A stretch of DNA of 64,000 bases from Candidatus Gastranaerophilales bacterium (GCA_944324905.1 CALUYB010000003.1:62001-126000), one strand, 5' to 3'; positions 17,490-26,078 are shown, counted from the first letter of the stretch. Made by a program: numbers and translations. The notes: generated by a model not told the origin, from the letters alone.

Positions 17490-17672
17490 ATGATAGTTTC
17501 AATAATGGACGGCTGTACTGCTTGTGGCGCTTGCGAAGCCATTAATCCTGAAGTGTTTCATGTGGATAATGTTGCACATGTAAATGAATCAAAAATAAAG
17601 GGTAATGAGCAAGATTGCATTGATGCAGCGCTAATTTGCCCTGTAAACGCTATTTGGGTAGAAGATATTTAA
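17490..17672 (+). CDS. Ferredoxin, single [4Fe-4S] cluster
   Basis: This is a 60-residue electron carrier with Cys9-x2-Cys12-x2-Cys15 (GCTACGACEAI) and a distant Cys50 followed by Pro (LICPVNAI), the pattern of monocluster 4Fe-4S ferredoxins. The ATG at 17490 is chosen because an AAGGAG site lies just upstream and the fold begins immediately; an in-frame upstream start would put the ribosome site inside the gene. The redox partner is not evident; the upstream DUF2023-like gene and radical SAM enzymes in the window are candidates. Confidence 0.9.
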   Translation: MIVSIMDGCTACGACEAINPEVFHVDNVAHVNESKIKGNEQDCIDAALICPVNAIWVEDI

Positions 17673-17677
17673 GTTGC

Positions 17678-17699
17678 ATGGGGTGTAAATGCACCCCAT
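17678..17699 (+). terminator. Hairpin after the ferredoxin gene
   Basis: ATGGGGTG and CACCCCAT form a perfect 8-bp stem with a 6-nt loop, 6 nt after the stop codon. The following T-run is weak (TAATATATTT), so termination may be partial. Confidence 0.5.
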
Positions 17700-17784
17700 T
17701 AATATATTTGATTGATTTTTCTCCATTTACTCTTGTAACAAGCTTGTTTCAAGGTTAAAATATTAGTATAAGGAGAAGTGGAAT

Positions 17785-18198
17785 ATGAAAAAAATTGTAT
17801 TGGCATTATCGGCAGTTATGGCTTTAAGTTGCGCAGTTTACGCTCAAGAAGCCGTATTTCAGTCTATGGACTCAGTTGATGAAATTCAAAAAGTTGATCT
17901 TCAACCTGTTGGAGATGTTGCTCCTGCTGCAAAAACCACTGTTATTACAGGTTCTATTCAAGAAGAAAAATTTAAAAGCGCAATTACAAATCTTGATGAT
18001 GCGTCAGCTGAAATTCGCGAGCAGTTAATTAACTATAATTCATTATTAACTGCAGCAGAAGCTCGTGAAGATCAGGTTAAATCTGAAATTAAAGGCTTGA
18101 AAAAGAATGTTAGTCAAACAAAAAAGAAATTAAAAAACATCGAGAAATCTAAAAAGTACATTAACTCTAACTTTGAAGAACAAAGTACAAAGAGCTAA
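17785..18198 (+). CDS. Small secreted coiled-coil protein
   Basis: I do not recognise the family. A Sec signal peptide is clear (MKKIVLALSAVMALSCAVYA, cleavage before QEAVFQ). The mature protein of about 117 residues has an acidic first third and then a long charged helix with heptad spacing (about residues 60-130), rich in Lys and Glu. This suggests a periplasmic coiled-coil spacer or envelope structural protein. An AAGGAG site precedes the ATG. The 3' end overlaps the convergent recJ stop by 4 nt. Confidence 0.7.
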   Translation: MKKIVLALSAVMALSCAVYAQEAVFQSMDSVDEIQKVDLQPVGDVAPAAKTTVITGSIQEEKFKSAITNLDDASAEIREQLINYNSLLTAAEAREDQVKSEIKGLKKNVSQTKKKLKNIEKSKKYINSNFEEQSTKS

Positions 18199-20534
18199 TC
18201 TAAACAAGAATTTACAAGTTCATACATCTTGTCGAGGTCGTCTTCGGCAAGATGTTTTTTAAACTCTAAAATTTTTGTAAATTCTTCTGTAAGTATTTCG
18301 TATAATGATTGCGAGCTTATTTTTTCTATATTAACAGGCTCTATATATTTAATCTTATCTACATCTAAAATCTCTATTGAGCCAGAGTTTTCAAAAATTT
18401 CAAGTGCTAATTGTACAAACGCTTCACTTGTTCCGCAAGCACAAGCTAGTTTTACAATGCTTATTTCGCCATTTTTATGATTGTGCGCGTACTTTAGCAT
18501 GCCTGAAAGTAATTTTATGTGATTTTCTATATTTTCATCGTAATCATCCTTCATAAAATGAATTTTTGCGGGATTAATTTCATTTAATATGGCCTTTAGT
18601 TCTTCAAAATTAGATGGGTAATTGAAAAACATAACGCTTTCATATCTGTCTTTGTTTTCGTAAAATTTATTTTTTATTTCAGGGTAATTTTTCAAATTTT
18701 CAATTGTTTTAACATTTTTTGCCCAAATCGTAATATCCGGATTGTCCCTTTTTAAATAATCACAAATTTGATTTAAAATACCCTCTTTTTTTCTGTGGTC
18801 ATAAATTTTCAAAGTATTACTATTTTTAGGAGTAAAGTTTTCGCAGTAAACATCGCAAATTTCCAGCTGGATATTTTCTTCATTGTTAAAAATATTTAAT
18901 CTTGGCGAAAAAGCTATGTCTAGTGTGGAATTTAGCGGTATTTTAAAATCATTTTCGCTCCATTTTACGCATTCAAAATTTATTTCATCTTTTTGGCATA
19001 TAAATTTTAAATGATTAGCATTTTTGCCAATTACCCTTGAATCTTTTAGTATTGTATCTTTAAGACCAAAAATCGGCGATGGGTTATTTTGTCCGCAAGG
19101 CTCTAATACATTTATTTTTTCAATTAAGCTTTTATTTATTTGATTTGCGTCAAGAAATTTATCAACTTCAAAGCAGTCTTTTTTTTGTGGTTCAATGTTT
19201 AATTCTTCAATAGTGTTTAATATTGCACTTTTTATTTCTTCAAAAGGGTGCAAATCCATATCAAATGAAAATCCGCCCGCAAGTGAGTGTCCGCCGTATC
19301 CTAAAAATAAGCCAGCATTGCTTTTTAAAATTTCATAAACATTGTACCCTTCAATTGAGCGAATTGAACATCTGGCAACATTATTTTCATCTGATGTAAC
19401 CATAAAAACAGGCTTGTTGTGGTCTTCAACTACTTTTGAGGCAACTATACCTATTATGCCCAAGTGCCAGTCTTTGTTGTATAAAATAATTGCGCTGTCT
19501 TTTTTGTTTTCCCGTGTCATTTCGCTTGCTTCAAGGTATATGTTCTCGCAAAGACTTTGTCGAATTTTATTAAAGTTGTCGAGTTTTTCCAGTATAAAAT
19601 TAAGTGAGCTTTCATTTTCTTCTGTTAAAAATTCAAAAGCTAAATCAGGCGTACTTAAACGCCCTACAGCATTAATTCTTGGAGTTAGCACAAAAGCAAT
19701 ATCGTTGCTTGTTATATTTTGTCTGCCGTTATTTTCAAAAAGCATTGAAATGCCTTTGTGGCGCTTTTTATTAATTAGTTTTAAGCCCTTTGCGACAATT
19801 GTCCTATTCTCGCCCAAAAGCGGAACAACATCTGATATTGTCCCAACGCAAGCCAATACTAAAAGTTCCTCATTTTCTTCTTCGTTAAGCAATTCTAATG
19901 CCAACTTGTACGCTACACCCACACCTGCAAGTCTGCACAGGTTTTGAATTTGCTTTATTTCCAAATTTTCCTTTAGTGAATTTGGCGCTTGCGGGTTTAA
20001 AATAGCGTACGCTTCTGGCGTTTGTCCATCCAGTTTGTGGTGATCCGTAATAATTACATCTACTCCAAAGGATTTTATTAAATTAATTTCTTTAGCATTT
20101 GAAATACCGCAATCAACCGTAATTAAAACTTTTATCTTGTGTTTTGCAATAAGCTCAAGTGCCTTTTTTGAATTTAGCCCGTGGCCATGCTTTTCTCTAT
20201 CGGGTATAAAAATTTCAAAGTTTGCACCGAGTTTTAAAAGTGTTTTGTGCATTAGCGCGCTTGATGTTACGCCATCAGCGTCAAAGTCCCCCCAAACAAG
20301 GATTTTCTCTTTTAGCTCAATTGCCTTTTTTATTCTATCAAGTGCTTTTTGCCCATCGTTAAAAACATCGAGCTTGCTCAACTTGTTTGTTTCGCTCTCA
20401 AGGAATTCTTTTGCCTCGTCTGCTGTTTTTATGCCCCTTAACAAAAGTAAATCACAAAGCAGAGGGTCATTGATATATTCACTTAACTCTCTGCTTTGTT
20501 CTATTTCTTTTTGTACAATTTTTTTGTAATTCAT
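18195..20534 (-). CDS. recJ: Single-stranded-DNA-specific exonuclease RecJ
   Basis: RecJ is a 5'-3' single-strand exonuclease in recombination and repair. DHH-superfamily motifs are present: WGDFDADGVTSSALMHK, ITVDCGIS, VIITDHHK, and the DHHA1 motif GYGGHSLAGGFSF. At 779 residues it is about 200 longer than the E. coli enzyme; the extra C-terminal part resembles the extension seen in Firmicutes and Cyanobacteria RecJ. The start codon shares its bases with the stop of the upstream BI-1 gene, implying one operon. Confidence 0.95.
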   Translation of the reverse strand: MNYKKIVQKEIEQSRELSEYINDPLLCDLLLLRGIKTADEAKEFLESETNKLSKLDVFNDGQKALDRIKKAIELKEKILVWGDFDADGVTSSALMHKTLLKLGANFEIFIPDREKHGHGLNSKKALELIAKHKIKVLITVDCGISNAKEINLIKSFGVDVIITDHHKLDGQTPEAYAILNPQAPNSLKENLEIKQIQNLCRLAGVGVAYKLALELLNEEENEELLVLACVGTISDVVPLLGENRTIVAKGLKLINKKRHKGISMLFENNGRQNITSNDIAFVLTPRINAVGRLSTPDLAFEFLTEENESSLNFILEKLDNFNKIRQSLCENIYLEASEMTRENKKDSAIILYNKDWHLGIIGIVASKVVEDHNKPVFMVTSDENNVARCSIRSIEGYNVYEILKSNAGLFLGYGGHSLAGGFSFDMDLHPFEEIKSAILNTIEELNIEPQKKDCFEVDKFLDANQINKSLIEKINVLEPCGQNNPSPIFGLKDTILKDSRVIGKNANHLKFICQKDEINFECVKWSENDFKIPLNSTLDIAFSPRLNIFNNEENIQLEICDVYCENFTPKNSNTLKIYDHRKKEGILNQICDYLKRDNPDITIWAKNVKTIENLKNYPEIKNKFYENKDRYESVMFFNYPSNFEELKAILNEINPAKIHFMKDDYDENIENHIKLLSGMLKYAHNHKNGEISIVKLACACGTSEAFVQLALEIFENSGSIEILDVDKIKYIEPVNIEKISSQSLYEILTEEFTKILEFKKHLAEDDLDKMYELVNSCLD

Positions 20535-21265
20535 TAACGATTTCTGCTAAGTTGAGCAAGCAGTCTTAATAATTCCAGATATAACCAAACAATTGTTACT
20601 AAAAGCGAAAATGCACCAAACCATTCAAAATATTTTGGTGCCATTTTTTGCGCGCCTTCTTCAATGAAATTAAAATCAAGTATAAAATTAAGTGCTGCAA
20701 CTGCGCAAAATGCTATACTTAAACCAATTCCCAAAAGTCCGCTGTTCCATACCGCAATAAAGTTAGGGCTAAAAAAGCTTGCTACTATGCTTACTAAATA
20801 AAATATTGCAATAGAGGCAGTCGCTGTCACAACAACTTTTCGAAAGGTGTCTGTTGCTTTTATTATTCCCAACTTGTATAAAAATAGCATAACAAATAGG
20901 GTTAAAAATGTTATAAGAGCAGCATTTGCAACAATACCTTTTAATTGCATTTCATACATTGCTGAAATACCGCCAATTGCAAGACCTTCGCAAACTGCAT
21001 AGCCAAGTGATAAAACCTTTGCATTTTGTGGTTTGAATCGCATTATTATAGCAAGTATAAGTCCTGCTATGATTCCAACCCACATAAGTATAGCAACTTT
21101 ATCCATATAGCCATTAAAAGCTTGTGTCCAGCTAAACACGCCAACGCCAAATGTTACAAGTAACAGTATAATTGTTTTGTTAACAGCACCTGAAACGGTC
21201 ATAGGTTGCGAATCTACAACAGCGCCATCGTAAATAGTGCTTTGTGTCATTGGATTTGATGTCAT
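20534..21265 (-). CDS. Bax inhibitor-1/YccA family membrane protein
   Basis: This inner-membrane protein has about seven hydrophobic helices and the BI-1/YccA layout: a short polar N-terminus (1-25), helices from residue 28 on, and a C-terminal FNFIEEGAQKMAPKYFEWFGAFSLLVT segment with the conserved acidic residues. Bacterial members are pH-sensitive calcium leak channels or FtsH modulators (YccA in E. coli). ftsH is present 13 kb away, though not linked. A strong GGAGGAG site lies upstream of the ATG. The gene abuts recJ. Confidence 0.88.
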   Translation of the reverse strand: MTSNPMTQSTIYDGAVVDSQPMTVSGAVNKTIILLLVTFGVGVFSWTQAFNGYMDKVAILMWVGIIAGLILAIIMRFKPQNAKVLSLGYAVCEGLAIGGISAMYEMQLKGIVANAALITFLTLFVMLFLYKLGIIKATDTFRKVVVTATASIAIFYLVSIVASFFSPNFIAVWNSGLLGIGLSIAFCAVAALNFILDFNFIEEGAQKMAPKYFEWFGAFSLLVTIVWLYLELLRLLAQLSRNR

Positions 21266-21299
21266 TTTTACTCCTCCATTTTCTCATGATGGATTATAC

Positions 21300-21318
21300 T
21301 ATAATTTTAATGTAAAAT
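21300..21318 (+). promoter_or_regulatory. coaE promoter region with two -10-like hexamers
   Basis: TATAAT lies at 21300-21305 and TAAAAT at 21313-21318. The second ends exactly 6 nt before the ATG at 21325. No Shine-Dalgarno is present, so a leaderless or very short leader is expected. Confidence 0.5.
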
Positions 21319-21324
21319 AAAGCC

Positions 21325-21873
21325 ATGATTAAGGTTGCATTAACTGGTAATATCGCTTCAGGCAAGTCTGTTGTGCAAGGTCTAATATCTAAAATGGGCT
21401 TTTTGGTTTTAGATACTGATGAATGCGCACACAATTTGCTCAAGGGTAATCGCGAGGTTGAAAAAACTTTTGGAACATCAGACAGGTCAGAGCTTGCTAA
21501 AATAGTCTTTTCCGACAAGTCAAAACTAAAAAAACTAGAGCAAATTTTACACCCCCTTGTGAGGGATGAAATTTTAAAATTTTTCAAAAACAATTCTCAA
21601 AATGAAATTTTATTTGTTGCTGTTCCGCAGCTTTTTGAGGCAGGTTTTGAAAATTTGTTTGATAAAATAATTTTTGTTGACGCTCCTTATAATTTGCGAC
21701 TTGAGCGCCTCAAAAAAAGAAATAATTATGATGAAAACTACGCAAAATTAAGGCTTGATTCACAAATGGATTCAAATGTTAAAATTCCCAAGTGCGATTA
21801 TGTTATAAATAACGCCTCAAGCCTTGACGAGCTTGAGAAAAATACTAAAGAATGTTTAAAACTTCTCTTATAA
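21325..21873 (+). CDS. coaE: Dephospho-CoA kinase
   Basis: CoaE phosphorylates dephospho-CoA, the last step of coenzyme A synthesis. The P-loop LTGNIASGKSVV, DTDECAHNLL, ILHPLVRDEI, VAVPQLFEAGFENLFDKIIFVD and the RLKKRN lid are all present. At 182 residues it is slightly short but complete. The usual Gly of the P-loop (GxIGSGKS) reads GNIASGKS, a common variant. It overlaps the convergent agmatinase-family gene by 29 nt. Confidence 0.93.
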   Translation: MIKVALTGNIASGKSVVQGLISKMGFLVLDTDECAHNLLKGNREVEKTFGTSDRSELAKIVFSDKSKLKKLEQILHPLVRDEILKFFKNNSQNEILFVAVPQLFEAGFENLFDKIIFVDAPYNLRLERLKKRNNYDENYAKLRLDSQMDSNVKIPKCDYVINNASSLDELEKNTKECLKLLL

Positions 21874-22681
21874 GTTTGCAAGCCGTTGCAGTCGAAACCT
21901 TTGTTATGTCTAAATCTGGCGCAAGTTCGACAATGTCTGCACCAATAATGTTATACTTTTTAAGCTCTAAAATCCAGTTCATAAGCTCTTTGTAAGTAAA
22001 TCCGCCTGCTTCAGGCGTTCCTGTGCCGCTCATAATCGATGGATCAAGCACATCAAGGTCTATTGTTACAAATATTTTTTTATCTTGAAATCTTTTTAGC
22101 TCACTAGGTTCAAATGCTCTTGTAGAGTATTTTTCCATTAACTCAAATTCTTCTTTTTCGCCTGAGCGAATTCCGATTTGCATTATATTTTCAAAGCCTA
22201 CAAGCCTTGCTATTTGTAGCATTACGCCTGAGTGTGTTAGCTCAACCCCAAGGTATTGCTCTCTTAAATCAGTATGTGCATCAAAATGCACTACGGCAAT
22301 GTCTTTGTGGTGTTTTAGCACTCCTTTTATTGTTCCAAGGGTGACAAGGTGCTCGCCGCCTATGCCTAAAATTTTCTTGTTGCAAGCATAAATTTCATCA
22401 GTATTTTTTTCAATAAGCTCAAGAGCCTCTTTTGGTGCGCCAAATGGTAACTCAAGTTCTCCTGCGTCATAAAACATTAAATCTGAAAGATTTGTATTGA
22501 AATAAGCCGAATATTCCTCAATCCCAACGCTTTCAACTCTAATTTGCTGAGGTGCAAAGCGCGCTCCGGGGCGATTTGTGCAAGTTCCGTCAAATGGCAT
22601 ACCAAGCATAACGATTTTTGAATTTTCAAAATTTTCGCTTGAGCCTATAAAATTTTTATCTAAAAACGGTCCGCTTAACAT
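21845..22681 (-). CDS. speB: Agmatinase/ureohydrolase family protein
   Basis: This is a manganese ureohydrolase that most likely converts agmatine to putrescine and urea. All metal-ligand motifs are visible: IGGEHLVT, VVHFDAHTDLR and TIDLDVLDPS, with SGTGTPEAGGF after them. The length of 278 residues matches bacterial agmatinases. Arginase, guanidinobutyrase and formiminoglutamase share the fold, so the substrate is inferred. A TGATAAAAT -10-like element lies 7 nt before the ATG and there is no Shine-Dalgarno. The divergent neighbour is a TonB-like gene. Confidence 0.85.
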   Translation of the reverse strand: MLSGPFLDKNFIGSSENFENSKIVMLGMPFDGTCTNRPGARFAPQQIRVESVGIEEYSAYFNTNLSDLMFYDAGELELPFGAPKEALELIEKNTDEIYACNKKILGIGGEHLVTLGTIKGVLKHHKDIAVVHFDAHTDLREQYLGVELTHSGVMLQIARLVGFENIMQIGIRSGEKEEFELMEKYSTRAFEPSELKRFQDKKIFVTIDLDVLDPSIMSGTGTPEAGGFTYKELMNWILELKKYNIIGADIVELAPDLDITKVSTATACKLIREVLNIL

Positions 22682-22688
22682 GGTTTAA

Positions 22689-22694
22689 ATTTTA
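22689..22694 (-). promoter_or_regulatory. Extended -10-like TGATAAAAT before speB
   Basis: On the minus strand the hexamer TAAAAT preceded by TGA ends 7 nt before the ATG at 22681, consistent with a leaderless or near-leaderless transcript. Confidence 0.4.
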
Positions 22695-22735
22695 TCATAA
22701 AAATTTTACAATTTGGCACAAAATCTAAATAATGT

Positions 22736-22741
22736 TATATT
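22736..22741 (+). promoter_or_regulatory. Extended -10 (TGTTATATT) of the TonB-like gene
   Basis: TATATT preceded by TGT ends 6 nt before the ATG at 22748; no Shine-Dalgarno is seen. Confidence 0.5.
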
Positions 22742-22747
22742 TTTGTT

Positions 22748-23353
22748 ATGAGAGTGATTTTAAGTTTATTGGTTTTAATTTCTACACTTTTGCCCGTGTT
22801 TTCTATTGACAATGCACAAGTGTGGAATCCTTATTTGCAAAAAATTGAAAAAGAAGCAAAAGCCTCTTGGTACAAGGTTTCTGGTTTAACAAGACACGAT
22901 CGCGAGTGTAAAATTAATTTATTTTTTAATGTGAAAAATACTGGCGAGGTGTCACAAATCAAAGTTTTAGCTTCAGATTGCACAAAGGATATGAATGATC
23001 TTGCAATTAAAGCACTGAAAGATGTTACGCCTTTTGACCCTTTCCCAAAGGCTGTTTCTAATATTAAAGAAATAAGTATTGATTTTATTTTTGTCTATCG
23101 TCTTTTGCCTGAAAATAGGGTGTCGCAGACCTCTGAGTCTTTGAATATTCCTGTGCAATCTGTTGTTGAGGATATTAAAAAACCTGTAGAAAATATAGTT
23201 GATGAAAACAAAAATGTTGTTGAAAATCAAACCGTTAAACAAGATTTAAATAAGGATAAAAATAAAAATATGTTTGTTTTGTTGATGATTTTTGCAGCTA
23301 TTGTTGTTATGGTTGCAATATTTTATATCTGTAAGTTTTTCAAATTAATCTAA
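22748..23353 (+). CDS. TonB C-terminal-like domain protein, secreted and C-terminally anchored
   Basis: The chain has a signal peptide (MRVILSLLVLISTLLPVFS), then a TonB/TolA C-terminal-like domain (about 20-120): WNPYLQKIEKEAKASWYK, INLFFNVKNTGEVSQIKVL, DLAIKALKDVTPFDPFP. A Lys/Asn/Val-rich linker follows, and a C-terminal hydrophobic helix (about 173-197). This topology is opposite to classic TonB, where the anchor is N-terminal. The protein may be a periplasmic domain tethered by its C-terminus. Partner receptors are not in the window. Confidence 0.7.
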   Translation: MRVILSLLVLISTLLPVFSIDNAQVWNPYLQKIEKEAKASWYKVSGLTRHDRECKINLFFNVKNTGEVSQIKVLASDCTKDMNDLAIKALKDVTPFDPFPKAVSNIKEISIDFIFVYRLLPENRVSQTSESLNIPVQSVVEDIKKPVENIVDENKNVVENQTVKQDLNKDKNKNMFVLLMIFAAIVVMVAIFYICKFFKLI

Positions 23354-23390
23354 AAAAAGGGCGCATATTTTTTCCTAGAGTAGTGCGCCC
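23352..23390 (-). terminator. Intrinsic terminator of the glycine-rich prepilin gene
   Basis: On the minus strand GGGCGCA and TGCGCCC (23359-23365 and 23384-23390) form a perfect 7-bp stem with an 18-nt loop, followed by seven T. It lies 23 nt after the prepilin gene stop, and can also form in transcripts of the convergent gene. Confidence 0.75.
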
Positions 23391-23413
23391 AGAAAGATTA
23401 AGATACGAAACCT

Positions 23414-25795
23414 TTAATTGTACTCCGTCCAGTACAAATAAACATATCCGTTTTGTCCATTACCACCATAGCCCGGGTTGTTTGTCGGATACATCGTAGT
23501 ATTATACGCGTATCCGCCACCGCCTCCGCCGGCTCCTGCTTTGCCATAATCAGCAGCGTCAAATATATTAGATGGTGAAACAAATACTGGACTTAAACCA
23601 AATGCACCGGTTGCAGAGCAACTTCCGCCATTATCAAATAATGCTCCACATCCTCCTTCGCTTTGAACTCCACTTTTTCCGCCATTTCCACCAATTGCGC
23701 CAATATCTCCTGCACTTCCATCACTACCCTTAGCCCCTGCAACAGATGTTCCGGTACTTAATTTAGAAGCACCATTACCACCTACACCATGGACAACAGA
23801 AGCAGTTGAACTTGCGCTGGTTCCAGCAGTACCGCCTTTGCCGCCACTTAAAGTATAACTTACACTACCAAAAGTAACTTTACTTTCTCCACCATTTGAG
23901 CCATTATTTGCAACGGCTCCACCATTACCACCGCCACCAACACGAATAACATAATTAGTAGAAGGTGTAACAGTTATATTTTCAACTTTTAACATGGCAC
24001 CACCGCCGCCACCTCCGCCTGCAGCAGGGTCGTAAACTATGTCATAGGTAATTTCTGCTACTCCATTTGCTCCTTTTCCTCCTGCTCCTGCGGTTGCAAC
24101 ATCAGAAACAACTTTTGTTGTTCCACCGCCGCCGCCTGAGCCATAAAGTGACCCGTTACCACCATTTACAGAACTTGAGCTGCCACCATTACCACCTCCG
24201 GATAGCGATGTTGTATTATACATTGAGCCTCCGCCAACACCGCCACCGGCTGCAGTATTACTATCTGTTACTTGTAATTTATTTCCATTATTTCCTGCAC
24301 CGCCAACACCTGAGCAGCTTGTATTTGTCCAACTTCCATTTTGAAATATCTTACAGCTATTTGTACTTACACTACTTCCACCATTACCAAAAGTAGACCC
24401 AGTCGCTCCCTTTCCTCCATTTCCACCTGAAGCTTTTAATCCCCATTTTAAATTTCCATCCGCGTCATACAGTGCTATGTATGATTCAGAACCATTGTTA
24501 CCATTGCTCGCGTTAGATCCAGATGAACTTGCTTTATTTCCACCTTTTGCCCCAGGAGCAGAATACAATACAATCCTTCCTCCAATGTTATTTGAAATTA
24601 CACTTTCAGGAATTTGATAGTTCTTAAAATACCCTCCAGCACTACCTCCACCACCTGAGTAGGAGTTATATGTCGAGCCTCCGCCCTCCAGGACACAGCG
24701 AACCGAATCGGCGTAGCGAGGACCCTGACTGCTCTGACTGAAGCTACCACTGTCCAGGCCGAAATAGTAGTAATTGCTGCCATTAGGTGTAGAAGACCAC
24801 ACCTCTCTCGGGTAGCAGAAACCATTGGTAGCCCCGTCGCAAACGCTGTAAATGGCGCAGTGCGCTGCGCCGTAACCGGTGCCGTAGTCACAGAGCCTCA
24901 AGCCGTTATCACCTTTGTTTTTGTTAATAGATGAAATATTTGTTTTCCATTTAGCCATCTCATCTTTTGTTGGTAATCTCCAATCACCTGCTTTTGTGCC
25001 ATTGTATGCTAATGCTTGACAAGAGGCGTTACCGGCGTACCAGGTGCATACTGTTCTGTTGCATCCGCTGTAAGTTGTGCCTGAACTATCACATGAGCCT
25101 GCAGTGTTTCCTTGCCAGCAGCATGCGTTAGCATTGCAAGTTCTGTTAGTTTGAACAGTTGTAACACTTGCTGCTATCCCGCCATTTGTTGCTGATGGGA
25201 TATCCCCAATATTCCACTTGGTAACACATACACCTGTTGATGTTCCATTTTGTGCTGGTGTTAAGTATTTCGCATCATATTTATCGCAATCAGCCTGAGA
25301 TGTTGGCACTTTACCCGCTGTTTCAACCCATGCTCCGCCGCCTCCGCCGCCGCCTGAGCCTGCTAAATATGTAACTGTAAAATTTTTCATGCCTTTTGTA
25401 ATTGTAAACTCTTGAGTTTTAGCACTGCCAATTGTAGCGTTTGTTACAGTTAATTTTTTTCCATAGTCATAATTAGGCGTTGTAGCTCCAGCACCTCCGC
25501 CACCGCCTGAGACCATGACAACATTCATGCTTTTAACACCAGAGCCTGTTCTAAAAGTACAATCAAGAGCATTTTGCCCAGAAACTGCAGAGCAGTTTGG
25601 ATCGGTTGGATTATACAAAAAAAGTTTACTTTCTTTTTTAGTACTTCCTCCTCCGCCTGAAACATTAATGTTACTTGTCACCCTTTTGGTGATGACAGGG
25701 GCTAAAACTACCATAATAATTGAAATAATAAGAGTTGACACCAGCAATTCTGCTAGAGTAAAGCCCAAAAGGGCGTTCAAAGCACGTTTTTTCAT
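23414..25795 (-). CDS. Giant glycine-rich type IV prepilin-like protein with lectin/FGE-like insert
   Basis: A prepilin leader (MKKRALNALLG, cleavage before FTLAELLV, with Glu5) and a hydrophobic helix ending in APVITKR mark a type IV pilin or pseudopilin. The chain is about 793 residues, several times a normal pilin. The rest is strongly Gly/Ser/Asn-rich with repeated GGGG blocks, resembling a glycine-rich adhesin. Inside it (about 24690-25330) sits a Cys-rich domain with DWRLPTKDEMAKW and VWSSTPNGS...SVRCV, like DUF1566/FGE-type C-lectin folds. I chose ATG 25795 because GGAGAAG lies 9 nt upstream; an in-frame ATG at 25813 is possible. Likely surface-exposed. See the separate entry for the GC-rich patch. 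Confidence 0.75.
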   Translation of the reverse strand: MKKRALNALLGFTLAELLVSTLIISIIMVVLAPVITKRVTSNINVSGGGGSTKKESKLFLYNPTDPNCSAVSGQNALDCTFRTGSGVKSMNVVMVSGGGGGAGATTPNYDYGKKLTVTNATIGSAKTQEFTITKGMKNFTVTYLAGSGGGGGGGAWVETAGKVPTSQADCDKYDAKYLTPAQNGTSTGVCVTKWNIGDIPSATNGGIAASVTTVQTNRTCNANACCWQGNTAGSCDSSGTTYSGCNRTVCTWYAGNASCQALAYNGTKAGDWRLPTKDEMAKWKTNISSINKNKGDNGLRLCDYGTGYGAAHCAIYSVCDGATNGFCYPREVWSSTPNGSNYYYFGLDSGSFSQSSQGPRYADSVRCVLEGGGSTYNSYSGGGGSAGGYFKNYQIPESVISNNIGGRIVLYSAPGAKGGNKASSSGSNASNGNNGSESYIALYDADGNLKWGLKASGGNGGKGATGSTFGNGGSSVSTNSCKIFQNGSWTNTSCSGVGGAGNNGNKLQVTDSNTAAGGGVGGGSMYNTTSLSGGGNGGSSSSVNGGNGSLYGSGGGGGTTKVVSDVATAGAGGKGANGVAEITYDIVYDPAAGGGGGGGAMLKVENITVTPSTNYVIRVGGGGNGGAVANNGSNGGESKVTFGSVSYTLSGGKGGTAGTSASSTASVVHGVGGNGASKLSTGTSVAGAKGSDGSAGDIGAIGGNGGKSGVQSEGGCGALFDNGGSCSATGAFGLSPVFVSPSNIFDAADYGKAGAGGGGGGYAYNTTMYPTNNPGYGGNGQNGYVYLYWTEYN
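24686..24905 (-). other. GC-rich lectin-like segment, candidate DGR variable region
   Basis: Within the prepilin gene this stretch is clearly richer in G and C than the AT-rich genes around it. Read in frame, most codons end in C or T (for example TAC TAC TAT TTC GGC and GAC AGT GGT AGC TTC AGT), as expected if AAY codons of a template were replaced by NNY. It encodes the VWSST...DSVRCV part of a C-type-lectin-like fold, the usual place of variable residues in diversity-generating retroelement targets. No reverse transcriptase or template repeat is in the window. Confidence 0.45.
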
Positions 25796-25853
25796 ATCAA
25801 AATTCTTCTCCATATTCAGGCTATTTGCCTGAGTGACATGTACAAAATACCAC

Positions 25854-25859
25854 TAAAAT
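25854..25859 (+). promoter_or_regulatory. -10-like TAAAAT of the XRE regulator gene
   Basis: TAAAAT ends 6 nt before the ATG at 25866 with no Shine-Dalgarno between them; leaderless transcription is predicted. Confidence 0.4.
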
Positions 25860-25865
25860 TTAAAT

Positions 25866-26078
25866 ATGGCAAATGGAACATTTGAAATAATTAGAAATAA
25901 TATAAAAAAGTACCGCAACAAAAGGAATTTGAGCCAAGTTCAACTTGCAATGAAATGCTCATTGTCATCAGAATATTTATCAGAAATTGAGCGTGGCAAG
26001 CGTGCGCCATCACTAAAGCGACTGTTAATGATAGCTGAAGCCCTTGGCGTTGAGCCGCATAAGCTATTTTTAAAGTAG
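25866..26078 (+). CDS. XRE-family helix-turn-helix regulator
   Basis: This 70-residue protein is a bare lambda-repressor-like DNA-binding domain. The helix-turn-helix runs through LSQVQLAMKCSLSSEYLSEIERGKRAPS, followed by LKRLLMIAEALGVEPHKLF, the classic Cro/CI C-terminal part. There is no effector domain. It lies divergent from the giant prepilin gene, so it could control that gene, but no palindromic operator stands out between them. Its 3' end overlaps the convergent MATE gene by 9 nt. Confidence 0.85.
   Translation: MANGTFEIIRNNIKKYRNKRNLSQVQLAMKCSLSSEYLSEIERGKRAPSLKRLLMIAEALGVEPHKLFLK

Noticed and set aside
19342-19947. 201-aa ORF opposite recJ
   Set aside because: Ser/Leu-rich antisense shadow of the conserved RecJ frame.
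24067-24396. His/Leu-rich 109-aa ORF opposite the glycine-rich prepilin
   Set aside because: The low-complexity product is the mirror of Gly/Ser/Asn codons; no start signals.
23414-25795. Complete diversity-generating retroelement in the window
   Set aside because: No reverse transcriptase ORF, accessory gene or template repeat was seen on either strand; only a candidate target region.
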